Below, piece by piece: positions 1 through 6,424 of a stretch of 9,892 nucleotides of DNA. The notes below the pieces were generated by a model that worked only from the letters and a program-made list of their open reading frames with translations, made no database searches and was not told the DNA's origin. Position 1 is the first letter of the stretch. Each line of letters starts with the position of its first letter. The stretch is from Casimicrobiaceae bacterium. GTDB taxonomy: Bacteria; Pseudomonadota; Gammaproteobacteria; Burkholderiales; Casimicrobiaceae. The translations under genes and the position numbers were made by a program. The DNA lies in assembly GCA_955652025.1 (NCBI GenBank), contig CATPAO010000259.1:1-9892 (forward strand). The letters are read 5' to 3'.

Positions 1-41
1 ACCGCCGTAACGGCTTTGCGTTCTTTCATCGTCAGCCTCAT
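1..41 (-). CDS. N-terminus of a putative IS transposase/integrase (partial)
   Basis: Only 13 full codons are visible, reading MRLTMKERKAVTA before the gene leaves the window. This resembles, from memory, the beginning of DDE-type integrase-core transposases (starts such as LTMKERKAVT followed by a K/R-rich helix), but 13 residues are too few for a firm family call. The start at 41 is preferred because the minus strand carries GGAGG (49-53 on the plus strand) at a 7-nt spacing. A second in-frame ATG lies four codons later, at 27-29. The tandem repeats upstream may contain its promoter or the transposase binding sites. Confidence 0.45.
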   Translation of the reverse strand, partial: MRLTMKERKAVTA

Positions 42-73
42 CTCCTCGCCTCCCCCGCCGTTCCGGAGGGGGC

Positions 74-136
74 ATTTCGCTCAGATTTCTTAGATGAGGC
101 AACGAATCGATTTCACTCAGATTTCTGATGAGGCAA
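74..136. repeat. Two imperfect direct repeats at the IS end
   Basis: Copy 1 (74-102, 29 bp) and copy 2 (110-136, 27 bp) share ATTTCRCTCAGATTTCT and then GATGAGGCAA. They differ by one C/T-type substitution and a 2-nt insertion (TA) in copy 1. A 7-nt spacer separates them. Copy 2 holds a short dyad, TCAGA-TT-TCTGA, at 117-128, which the insertion disrupts in copy 1. Their place upstream of the transposase start suggests transposase-binding repeats at the element end; this role is inferred. Confidence 0.75.
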
Positions 137-182
137 TTCGGATTCTTGTCGCGTGCTCGCCAAAGGACCATACTCAACTCCC

Positions 183-494
183 ATGGCCGCGCCCCCAACT
201 GCAATGGAGCAAGACCCGCTGAGTGTGGATGTACCGCGGGAATTCCACCGACGCATGGCCGCGATCATCGAGGCTGTGCAAACGGGAATTTGGCAGCAGG
301 GAGTGCACGACCTTCTGGGCTACGCTACGGACTATGCGTTCGGCGACAAACGGGGCCTGCAAACGTTGGTCTTGAAGAGCAGGCATCGGTCTGCCTACGT
401 CCGCCTGCAATGGGAAACCGTGATGGGGGATACCGAGCCCGATCGGCAACGCGTGGAGGCGGCCATCAAGGCTGCGATTGACGAACTTAGGTAA
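183..494 (+). CDS. Small hypothetical protein next to the IS end
   Basis: I do not recognise this protein. From the ATG at 183 it has 103 residues, is soluble, and has no signal peptide, membrane segment or cysteine. The region after VDVPREF looks like a real, mostly helical protein, with balanced composition and a final helix ending in AAIKAAIDELR. The start is uncertain: GTG at 153 (113 residues) and ATG at 204 (96 residues) are in the same frame and none has a good ribosome binding site. Since the frame opens only about 15-45 bp after the probable IS boundary, the native 5' end or promoter may have been cut off by the insertion. No neighbour suggests a function. Confidence 0.5.
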   Translation: MAAPPTAMEQDPLSVDVPREFHRRMAAIIEAVQTGIWQQGVHDLLGYATDYAFGDKRGLQTLVLKSRHRSAYVRLQWETVMGDTEPDRQRVEAAIKAAIDELR

Positions 495-571
495 GCGGTG
501 GGCGATGGGACGGCGGCAATCATTCTGCGCGTATGCGAGGCCATGAGCTTCGAATGCAGCCGGGCTAAGCA

Positions 572-1182
572 GTGAATGGCTGCGCAACGCCGGCAATCGT
601 CGCGATCTTCGTCGCCTCGCTTTTCGCGCCGCGGGTCATGCCGCCGACGTATTAATTGCCGCACCGGTCCCGCTCAATCCACTTGCGGTATCGGCGATGC
701 CAAACGGACCGCTCGGCGATGCCATCCGCCGGGGCCGGCGCATCGTCAACGACACGCAGGTGACGGCGAAGACGTTCGTCGGCAACGGCCTCACCAGCGC
801 GAATTGCCACATCGACGCGGGACGCACCGCCTGGGCGGCACCGCGTGTTGGACTGACGGGCCTCTTTCCGGAATATCGCGCGCGCCGCGGCAGCGTCGAG
901 TCGCTGGAAGGGCGGATCAACGATTGCTTTCTGCGCTCGATGAACGGCACGTCGCTGCCGCCGGCGAGTGCCGAAATGGTGGCGCTGCTTGCCTACATCG
1001 CGTGGCTTTCGCAAGGCGTGCCGACCGGCGTCGAGGTCGTCAGACGCGGCTTCACAACGATCACGGCGCCGGCGAAACCCGATACGGCGCATGGCAAGGC
1101 GCTCTACGCCAGGCAATGCGCGGTGTGCCACGGCGCAGCCGGGGATTGGCCCAAACCCGGCAAGCCTGCGGACGCGCGATGA
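572..1182 (+). pseudogene. Decayed dihaem cytochrome c gene (TsdA-like)
   Basis: This is a relic of a periplasmic dihaem cytochrome c related to thiosulfate dehydrogenase TsdA, which oxidises thiosulfate to tetrathionate. Family signatures remain from about 697: NGPLGDAIRRGRRIVND, PEYRARRGSVESLEGRINDCF, RSMNGTSLPP and EMVALLAYIAWLSQGVPTG. Three lesions are visible. A signal-peptide-like start (GTG at 572; AIVAIFVASLFA) is in a different frame from the body and meets a stop at 653; shifting frame near 625-635 restores a cleavage-site-like AAGHAAD. The first haem motif reads SANCH instead of CxxCH, because AGC replaces TGC. The second motif, CAVCH, is intact, but the text jumps within a few residues to DWPKPGKPADAR, which I recognise as the family's extreme C-terminus, so roughly 60-70 codons appear deleted. 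From the ATG at 697 a 161-residue product could still be made, but it would not be a working dihaem enzyme. Confidence 0.8.
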
Positions 1183-1207
1183 TTCGCTCCGGAGCCTGCG
1201 CCGACAA

Positions 1208-3037
1208 TTACGGCCGCAGCAGCGCCTGCGTCCCGAGCTCGATGTCGAGGTATTGCCAGGGCGGGATCAGGTAATGAACGTTCTTCTTGTATCCCTGTAT
1301 TCGGGGCGCGACCACCGTATTGCTGATGCGAAAGGCGTTGGTGCACCAGGGCGAATAGGAGGCCAGAATCCCGGTCATCTTTTCGTATAGCTTGTCACGC
1401 TCCGCGCCTTCGGGAATCCGGTGGCTCTGGATGTAAAGCGCGTCGAACTGCGAATTCCGGAAGCGGGCCAGGTTACCCGAGCCCGCGTTGGCACCATGAA
1501 AAAGTCGCATGAAATCCTCGGCGGTGTCACCGGACCAGGCAAGGGTCCAAAACTGAAGTTTCCCCGCGTGCGCGGCTTTCAAGAGCTCCGAAAACTTCTG
1601 GACTTGGAGATCGCCCTTTATCCCGACGGCCTTGAGACTGCGCTGCCACAGTTCATCGTAGGTGCGATTGACCGGACTCGTCTCCGTTGCCATGTGCAGC
1701 ACGAGCGGCGTGCCATCAGGCAGTTCGCGATAGCCATCGCCATCGCGGTCGCGGTAGCCAAACTTGTCGAGCAGCGCGGCCGCGACCGCGGGATCGTAGG
1801 CCGCGAATCCCTTGAACCCGCGAACGTGTCCGGCGACATCGGGAGGGATCGGCTGGGTCGCTTCCATTCCCTGGCCGTTGCGAAGGACTCGAATTTCATC
1901 GGCGATGTTGTACGCGCTGCAGACGGCGCGGCGCAGCGCGATGCGCTCCGGCGTGTAACCGCCGACCACCGGATCTTCCATGTTGAAGTAGGCGAACGTG
2001 ACGGTGAGCTCCGTCGCTCGCTGCAGTTCGATCCCGCGGCTCGCGTATTGCGGCAAAAGCCGGCCTGCGCCATCGATTATCTTCGGCGCGAGATCGCCGG
2101 GCACGTCGATGAGATCCAGTTCCCCCGCGCTGAACATCAAGAGGCGCGGATTCGTTTCCTCGACCACCGCGATGTCGATCATGCCGATCTGCGGCAAGCG
2201 CTTGCCCTTCATCGCCGCCGCCACGGATTGGGTCACCGCATCGGCGGTGGCCGGCGCCGGCGGAAAGCGCTCGTCGCGAAATCCCGCATTGGCTTCGAGC
2301 AATACCCGCCGACCCCGCTGCCACTCCCTCAGACGGTAGGGCCCCGTGCCCACAGGGTGGTCCATCACCCGGCCACCAGAGTCGGCGTATTTCTCGATCA
2401 CCTCGCGCGCGACGGCACGCAGCGCCGTGTTGTTGAGCGACATCAGGAATGTGTAGTCGGGTTCGATCAGCTGAATTTGCAAGGTATGGCGGTCGATCGC
2501 GCGTAGCCCGGCTATTTCCGCGTCATAGTCGAAGGAACCCGAAGCCTTCGCTTTCGCGATCGCGGCATCCAGCCCCACGAGCTTGCCTTCGACGAGATCG
2601 GCGTTCGGCGAGCGCACGCGCGGGTCGGCGACGCGCTTCCAGGCATAGACGAAATCCGCGGCGGTCAGCTCGCGCTTTTTCTTGGCGAAGGCGGGATCGT
2701 CGGCGAAGAAAATGCCTTGCCTCAGCCGGATCGTCCAGGTTTTCCCGTCGGGCGAAATGTCCGGCATTCCGACAGCGACGCTCGGCACGAAGCGATACGG
2801 CCGCTCCAGATAATCCCACACGTAGAGGGCATCGAAAATTCGCGCCTGGACAGCGTTCGAATAAAGATCCTGCGTCGCCGCGGGATCGAGGCCCGTCATG
2901 TCCGACGGGAACGCGACGCGCAGGACCTTGCCAGGGTCCGCCCACGTCGCAGCCGAGCCAACGTGCGGAACTGCCGCGGATATCGCGATGAGCATCGTGA
3001 CAAAATTGGGTCGAAATTTCGGGAAGAGGATTCGCAT
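1208..3037 (-). CDS. ABC transporter substrate-binding protein, family 5 (peptide/oligopeptide type)
   Basis: A 609-residue secreted solute receptor of the SBP_bac_5 family (OppA/DppA relatives), which delivers peptides or other small solutes to an inner-membrane ABC importer. A signal peptide covers about residues 1-29 (basic start, FVTMLIAISAAVP, cleavage near VGSA-A). Mature-domain landmarks are LRVAFPSDMTGLDPA (39-53), the SPDGKTWTIRLRQGIFF block (95-111), TAADFVYAWKR (125-135), VGTGPYRLREW (229-239), the acidic DRDGDGYRE turn (430-438) that is usual in this family, and a closing IPPWQYLDIEL (591-601). Length is at the long end of the family. The ATG is supported by AGGAG at 3046-3050, 8 nt away. 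No permease or ATPase gene adjoins it, so it is an orphan receptor. Its stop lies 25 bp from that of the convergent cytochrome relic. The ligand cannot be predicted. Confidence 0.9.
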   Translation of the reverse strand: MRILFPKFRPNFVTMLIAISAAVPHVGSAATWADPGKVLRVAFPSDMTGLDPAATQDLYSNAVQARIFDALYVWDYLERPYRFVPSVAVGMPDISPDGKTWTIRLRQGIFFADDPAFAKKKRELTAADFVYAWKRVADPRVRSPNADLVEGKLVGLDAAIAKAKASGSFDYDAEIAGLRAIDRHTLQIQLIEPDYTFLMSLNNTALRAVAREVIEKYADSGGRVMDHPVGTGPYRLREWQRGRRVLLEANAGFRDERFPPAPATADAVTQSVAAAMKGKRLPQIGMIDIAVVEETNPRLLMFSAGELDLIDVPGDLAPKIIDGAGRLLPQYASRGIELQRATELTVTFAYFNMEDPVVGGYTPERIALRRAVCSAYNIADEIRVLRNGQGMEATQPIPPDVAGHVRGFKGFAAYDPAVAAALLDKFGYRDRDGDGYRELPDGTPLVLHMATETSPVNRTYDELWQRSLKAVGIKGDLQVQKFSELLKAAHAGKLQFWTLAWSGDTAEDFMRLFHGANAGSGNLARFRNSQFDALYIQSHRIPEGAERDKLYEKMTGILASYSPWCTNAFRISNTVVAPRIQGYKKNVHYLIPPWQYLDIELGTQALLRP

Positions 3038-3244
3038 GCCTGAAACTCCTGCACGGAGAGGGCTGGACGAGAGAGACTACGCCTATGGCACGACGGATCG
3101 CAGGAGTTGCGTTGGCACATGGATCGAGCGATGGCGCCGGTCTGCCAGGTTGAGGAATGACGCGAGTGGCGTAACTGTTCTCTTCATACGGCAACTGGCC
3201 GATGTGAGACATTCGGGGACGATCGCCGCACGCCGAGACGACCC

Positions 3245-3273
3245 TGCACAACGCAGGCGCGCCGGCCTACAAT
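3245..3273 (+). promoter_or_regulatory. Candidate sigma70 promoter for the DUF4124 gene
   Basis: TGCACA at 3245-3250 (4 of 6 to TTGACA) and TACAAT at 3268-3273 (5 of 6 to TATAAT) are 17 bp apart. Transcription would begin near 3280, giving a leader of about 20 nt before the ATG at 3301. The site lies in the 263-bp gap between divergent genes. For the opposite gene (substrate-binding protein) I see no convincing promoter in this gap. Confidence 0.45.
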
Positions 3274-3300
3274 GATGAAAGCTGTGATCGGAAGTCGAAT

Positions 3301-3882
3301 ATGTTCACGCATCGTCTGCGCGCCGCGTTCGCGGTAGTTCTTGCCGGGTTTCTTGGGCTGCAGCTTGCGCATGCGGACATCTACACGTGGGTCGATGCGT
3401 CCGGCACGGTCAACGTCAGCAATCTGGCGCCTCCCGAGGGCGCCCGTGTGACCATGGTTATTCGCGAGACCGTGCCAAAGATTGCGGTGCGCGACGACGT
3501 GGCTCGCGAAGCGGCGCGCCAGGCGGAGGTTCAGGCGCTGGCGACACGCGTCCAACAACTCCAGGACGAGGTCGACCAAGCCCGGCGCCAACCACCCGTG
3601 CAAGTCGAATACCGATCCATGCCGGCGCCGCCCGCCATGCCCTACGGTATCGATCTCGCACCGCAGCCCGTGCAATCTGCCGACAACGCGGTATCGCCAG
3701 CGGGCTACGGGTGCGATGGCACGTGGGCGAGCTGTGGAATTTGGTGGGGTCCCGGCGTCTATCCGGCGAGCGTTGTCGTGCTGCGCGCCCCGAACTTCCG
3801 GCGCTTCAATCCCGTTCACGGCGGCCACCATTTTGCGGCGCGGCCGCCGACACACGCTTTCGCCGACTCGCGCCGGCGTTGA
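3301..3882 (+). CDS. Secreted DUF4124-domain protein
   Basis: A 193-residue envelope protein of unknown function. A signal peptide spans residues 1-25 (VVLAGFLGLQLAHA, cleavage before D26). It is followed directly by a DUF4124 domain, seen as DIYTWVDASGTVNVSNLAPP (26-45), the small N-terminal domain typical of many proteobacterial envelope proteins. Residues 63-97 form a likely coiled coil (VAREAARQAEVQALATRVQQ onward). A Pro-rich linker and a Gly/Trp/His-rich tail with two cysteines (GCDGTWASCGIWWGPG) complete it. The ATG has a modest GGA about 8 nt upstream and the promoter-like site at 3245-3273. The basic end (ADSRRR) is followed without a gap, in the same frame, by a HIT-family remnant, so the native C-terminus may have been altered by that junction. 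Confidence 0.8.
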   Translation: MFTHRLRAAFAVVLAGFLGLQLAHADIYTWVDASGTVNVSNLAPPEGARVTMVIRETVPKIAVRDDVAREAARQAEVQALATRVQQLQDEVDQARRQPPVQVEYRSMPAPPAMPYGIDLAPQPVQSADNAVSPAGYGCDGTWASCGIWWGPGVYPASVVVLRAPNFRRFNPVHGGHHFAARPPTHAFADSRRR

Positions 3883-4130
3883 AGCGCTCGTGCGGTCGTG
3901 GCCGGCGTCGAAAAAGGATTGCGAGCGTTGCTCGCACCGAACAAGCTCAACCTCGCGAGCCTCGGGACGGCCGTGCCTCACCTGAACTGGCATGTCGTTC
4001 CGCGCTACCGCGACGACGCTCACTATCCGGAACCGATCTGGGGCGCTCCACACCGCGCCGGCATCGTGCGCCCACTACCCCCGATTTCGCGCCGAGGACG
4101 AAACAAGCGGTCGACGCGGCCGTCGTCTGA
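3883..4130 (+). pseudogene. C-terminal remnant of a HIT-family (histidine triad) protein
   Basis: The frame right after the DUF4124 stop reads RAVVAGVEKGLRALLAPNKL, then NLASLGTAVPHLNWHVVPRY, then RDDAHYPEPIWGAPHR. This matches the second half of bacterial HIT proteins, usually NLASLGN-VPHLHWHVIPR. HIT proteins are nucleotide hydrolases or transferases using a His-x-His-x-His triad. Here the middle histidine, the catalytic nucleophile in characterised members, is Asn (AAC for CAC, one base). The N-terminal half of the domain is absent. After IVRPLPP, the family-like end DFAPRTKQAVDAAVV is found in another frame and stops at 4128-4130, which implies a 1-nt loss in the C5 run at 4078-4082. A truncated, shifted and catalytically dead remnant fits best. 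Confidence 0.7.
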
Positions 4131-4147
4131 CCGGCCGCTCGCCGAAC

Positions 4148-5506
4148 TCATGCGGCCACCGAATTCGCAGACGTGTCGTCCATTGCGATGCGGTGGTTGC
4201 GGCGGGTTTCCAGAATCCCGCACGTAAAAAATACAAGCCCTAAAAAGGCGAGGATCGCTGCGGGCAGACCCACGATCCATCGCTCGCGCGATCGGGCCTT
4301 CCCCTCCAGTACATCCTGCACGAACCGTTCACCGCGCGTCATCTCGTTGAAGCTCTGCTGATACGATGCAATTCGCCGTATCTCGTCGTCGGGCAGTGGC
4401 ACTCCCTGATAGCGCGCCGTTTTCTCCATCGCGTTGAGTCGGTCCACTTCGCCTTGAAAGCGCACCCTGTCCCGGGTAGCGCTTTCGTAGGTGTCGCGCT
4501 CGCTTGGACTTAAAAACTGCGCCGGGCCGATGCCTGCCACACGTTCGGCGAGAGCAAGGAGCGGCTGATCGCCGGCGGGGTTGATCATCAGCCAGAGACT
4601 CGACGCCAAGATGGCGACCAAAGTCACTGCGATCACGCCCTGAAACGCGATCCGCAGGTTGGCTCGTTGCCGCTCGACGTTGACAAAGATGAGAGTCTTG
4701 GCGAGGCCGGTCAGGAGAAGAAACGCCGCGAGCGCCATCACCATCGCCGCCCCGGTCGGCGCATCGAGCACATAAGAGCCCGCGATACCCACGACACTCG
4801 CCGTGATGCCGACACCCCACGCGATCAGCAATACGATGTAGAGCTTGTCCGAAAAGATCGAGCCGATGACAGCGGGCACGATCAGAAAACTGAACACGAG
4901 CAGCACACCGGCGGTGGTCACCGAGCTCGTCACGACGACGCCGAACGACAGGAAGAAAAAGAAATCCCAGGTCCAGACTATGACTCTTGTGCGTCCCGTT
5001 GGCGGAGTTTCGATGGAGAGCGCGAGCAACGGCCGGCGCCCGAACCAGTGCAGCAGCCCGATTGCCGCGTACAGCACGGCGAACTTCGCGACGTCCGCAG
5101 GATCGACGGTCAAAATGCTGCCGACCAAGATCCGCTTGACGTGCTCCGCGCCTTGCGGCGAGCGATCGACCACCAAGATGGTCGCCGCGGTTGCCACGAC
5201 GTAGAGGATGCCGACAAACGCTTCCTGGCTCACGAAGCGCGCGAGATTGCGAGTGAACGTCAGAAGCGCCGCGCCGATCGCGGTGAACAGCAGCGCGTAG
5301 GCGAAGCCCGCGGCGCTCGCGGCGGGGTATCCGTTGGCGAATGCGACGGTCGCCCCGAGCGCCGACAATTGCGCGAGGGCGAGGTCGGCAAAGACGATCT
5401 TTCTGCGTAGCACGTGAACGCCGAGATACGCATGGATGAGCACGAAGAGGACCGATGCCGCGAACGGAAGGGCCAGGAACGCGAGGGCGTCGCCGAATTC
5501 GCTCAC
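4148..5506 (-). CDS. Metal ABC transporter permease (ABC-3 family) with C-terminal extension
   Basis: A 452-residue inner-membrane protein. Residues 1-275 are a ZnuB/MntB-type ABC-3 permease with about eight hydrophobic segments and family-like stretches such as IVFADLALAQLSALG (37-51) and TTAGVLLVFSFLIVPA (197-212). These permeases import Zn, Mn or Fe with a binding protein and an ATPase. Usual members are about 260-300 residues. Here another membrane segment (288-308), a charged, helical soluble stretch (309-408) and a final membrane segment (409-430) are added. The loop between the last two is probably periplasmic. The start is GTG at 5504-5506, and its GTGA overlaps the TGA of the binding-protein gene by 4 nt, indicating translational coupling. 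No ATPase gene follows; the next genes lie on the other strand. The metal is not predictable. Confidence 0.88.
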   Translation of the reverse strand: MSEFGDALAFLALPFAASVLFVLIHAYLGVHVLRRKIVFADLALAQLSALGATVAFANGYPAASAAGFAYALLFTAIGAALLTFTRNLARFVSQEAFVGILYVVATAATILVVDRSPQGAEHVKRILVGSILTVDPADVAKFAVLYAAIGLLHWFGRRPLLALSIETPPTGRTRVIVWTWDFFFFLSFGVVVTSSVTTAGVLLVFSFLIVPAVIGSIFSDKLYIVLLIAWGVGITASVVGIAGSYVLDAPTGAAMVMALAAFLLLTGLAKTLIFVNVERQRANLRIAFQGVIAVTLVAILASSLWLMINPAGDQPLLALAERVAGIGPAQFLSPSERDTYESATRDRVRFQGEVDRLNAMEKTARYQGVPLPDDEIRRIASYQQSFNEMTRGERFVQDVLEGKARSRERWIVGLPAAILAFLGLVFFTCGILETRRNHRIAMDDTSANSVAA

Positions 5507-6420
5507 GGTGTTCGTCCACCCAACGCTTTGGCGAGCAAGGCGACGTCATAGTCGAACAACGCCAGGTAGTCGTCCGTTCCAGGGCGACTCCCGACGGATA
5601 TCGCGAGGCGAACCACCGGGATCTCTAGTTTCTGCGCGACGAAACGCGATGCGGTGTCCGGCTCGAAAGGCTCATGCAAGATCGCTCGAACGTGCGCCTT
5701 GCGCCCCTCGGCGATCACTTGGGCGAGATGGGAGGGACTCGGCGCGACTCCGGCTTTGGGCTCGATGAAGGTGGTCACATCGAGGCGAAAGCGGCGCGCA
5801 AAATACGGCCACGAGTTGTGATACGCGATGAGCTTGGTCCCGGCGTACGGCGCCATCATCTGAGTCCAACGCTGCCGCCGCGTCTCGAGCTCGGCGAGAA
5901 ATCGATCGCGATTGGCAAGGATGTGGTCCCGTTGTCCCGGTGCGACACGGACGAGCGCTTCCGCAACGCCCGCGGTGACGATGATCGCGTTCTCGGGATC
6001 GAGCCAATAGTGCGGGTTGGCGACGCCGTGAGCGTGCCCGCCCTCGTTCACCACGCTCCGACCGCGTATCTCGAGGAGTGGAACGCCCACCGAGGCGTCC
6101 AGATAGCCCTCGCCTCCGCGCATCAGCCGCTTGTCGCCGATCCGATTGACGAGCGCATCCAGCCAGTAATCGTAGCCAAGTCCTACGCGCACCAGCAGGT
6201 CGGCCCGTCGCACCTTGCCGAGGTCGCCCGGTCGCGGCTCGAACGCTTCCGGATCGGCACCGGCCGGGATGATCGATTCGGCGGTGACGAGGTCACCACC
6301 GACGGCGGCGACGAGGGTCGCGAGATCCGTCGTCGTCGCCACCACGCGCATGGCGGCCGACGCGGGAGCGGCGGCCATCACGACCGCCGCAATCACCAGG
6401 CCGCGAAGTCCGGCCCGCAC
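5503..6420 (-). CDS. ZnuA-type metal ABC transporter substrate-binding protein
   Basis: A 305-residue periplasmic receptor of the SBP_bac_9 (ZnuA/PsaA/TroA) family. The signal peptide is about residues 1-22 (LVIAAVVMAAAPASA). Family landmarks are VVATTTDLATLVAAVGGD (26-43), ADPEAFEPRPGDL (55-67), NPHYWLDPENA (135-145), YHNSWPYFARRF (200-211) and the glycine-rich GVAPSPSHL (224-232). Two usual metal ligands are seen, H137 and H201. The first, normally the His of a DPHxxEP motif, is Glu58 (DPEAFEP). A short His-containing loop (GGHAHG, 127-132) precedes the second ligand. GTG at 6418-6420 is the probable start, 4 nt after the stop of the amidase gene, and its end overlaps the permease start by 4 nt. 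It probably works with that permease. Zn, Mn and Fe all remain possible. Confidence 0.88.
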   Translation of the reverse strand: MRAGLRGLVIAAVVMAAAPASAAMRVVATTTDLATLVAAVGGDLVTAESIIPAGADPEAFEPRPGDLGKVRRADLLVRVGLGYDYWLDALVNRIGDKRLMRGGEGYLDASVGVPLLEIRGRSVVNEGGHAHGVANPHYWLDPENAIIVTAGVAEALVRVAPGQRDHILANRDRFLAELETRRQRWTQMMAPYAGTKLIAYHNSWPYFARRFRLDVTTFIEPKAGVAPSPSHLAQVIAEGRKAHVRAILHEPFEPDTASRFVAQKLEIPVVRLAISVGSRPGTDDYLALFDYDVALLAKALGGRTP

Positions 6421-6424
6421 GCGT

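Larger units (their letters stand above)
1..138. mobile_element. End of an insertion sequence (partial)
   Basis: The window appears to start inside an insertion sequence whose transposase reads leftward off the edge. The evidence is the transposase-like start of a gene at 1-41 (minus strand) and a pair of imperfect direct repeats at 74-102 and 110-136, between that start and the next gene. Such subterminal repeats upstream of a transposase are usual for IS ends. The outer boundary is not resolved: I place it near 136-140, where the second repeat stops, but no target-site duplication can be seen because the other end is outside the window. The ISNCY/IS1202-like group is my guess from the protein start alone. 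Confidence 0.5.

Noticed and set aside
576..1274. 232-codon open frame across the cytochrome relic
   Set aside because: It is Arg-rich nonsense in the wrong frame; the cytochrome family motifs are in the frame containing 697-1182.
1731..1760. CATCGC/GGTCGC-like short tandem repeats
   Set aside because: They encode the DRDGDG acidic turn that is common in family-5 binding proteins, so they need no separate explanation.
1421..2506. 361-codon open frame opposite the substrate-binding protein gene
   Set aside because: It is antisense to a clear SBP_bac_5 gene. The translation is Arg/Asp/His-rich without a recognisable domain, as expected for a shadow frame in high-GC DNA.
4116..4138. GCGGCC/GGCCGC inverted repeat between convergent genes as a terminator
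   Set aside because: The stem is only 6 bp with an 11-nt loop and no T-run follows on either strand.
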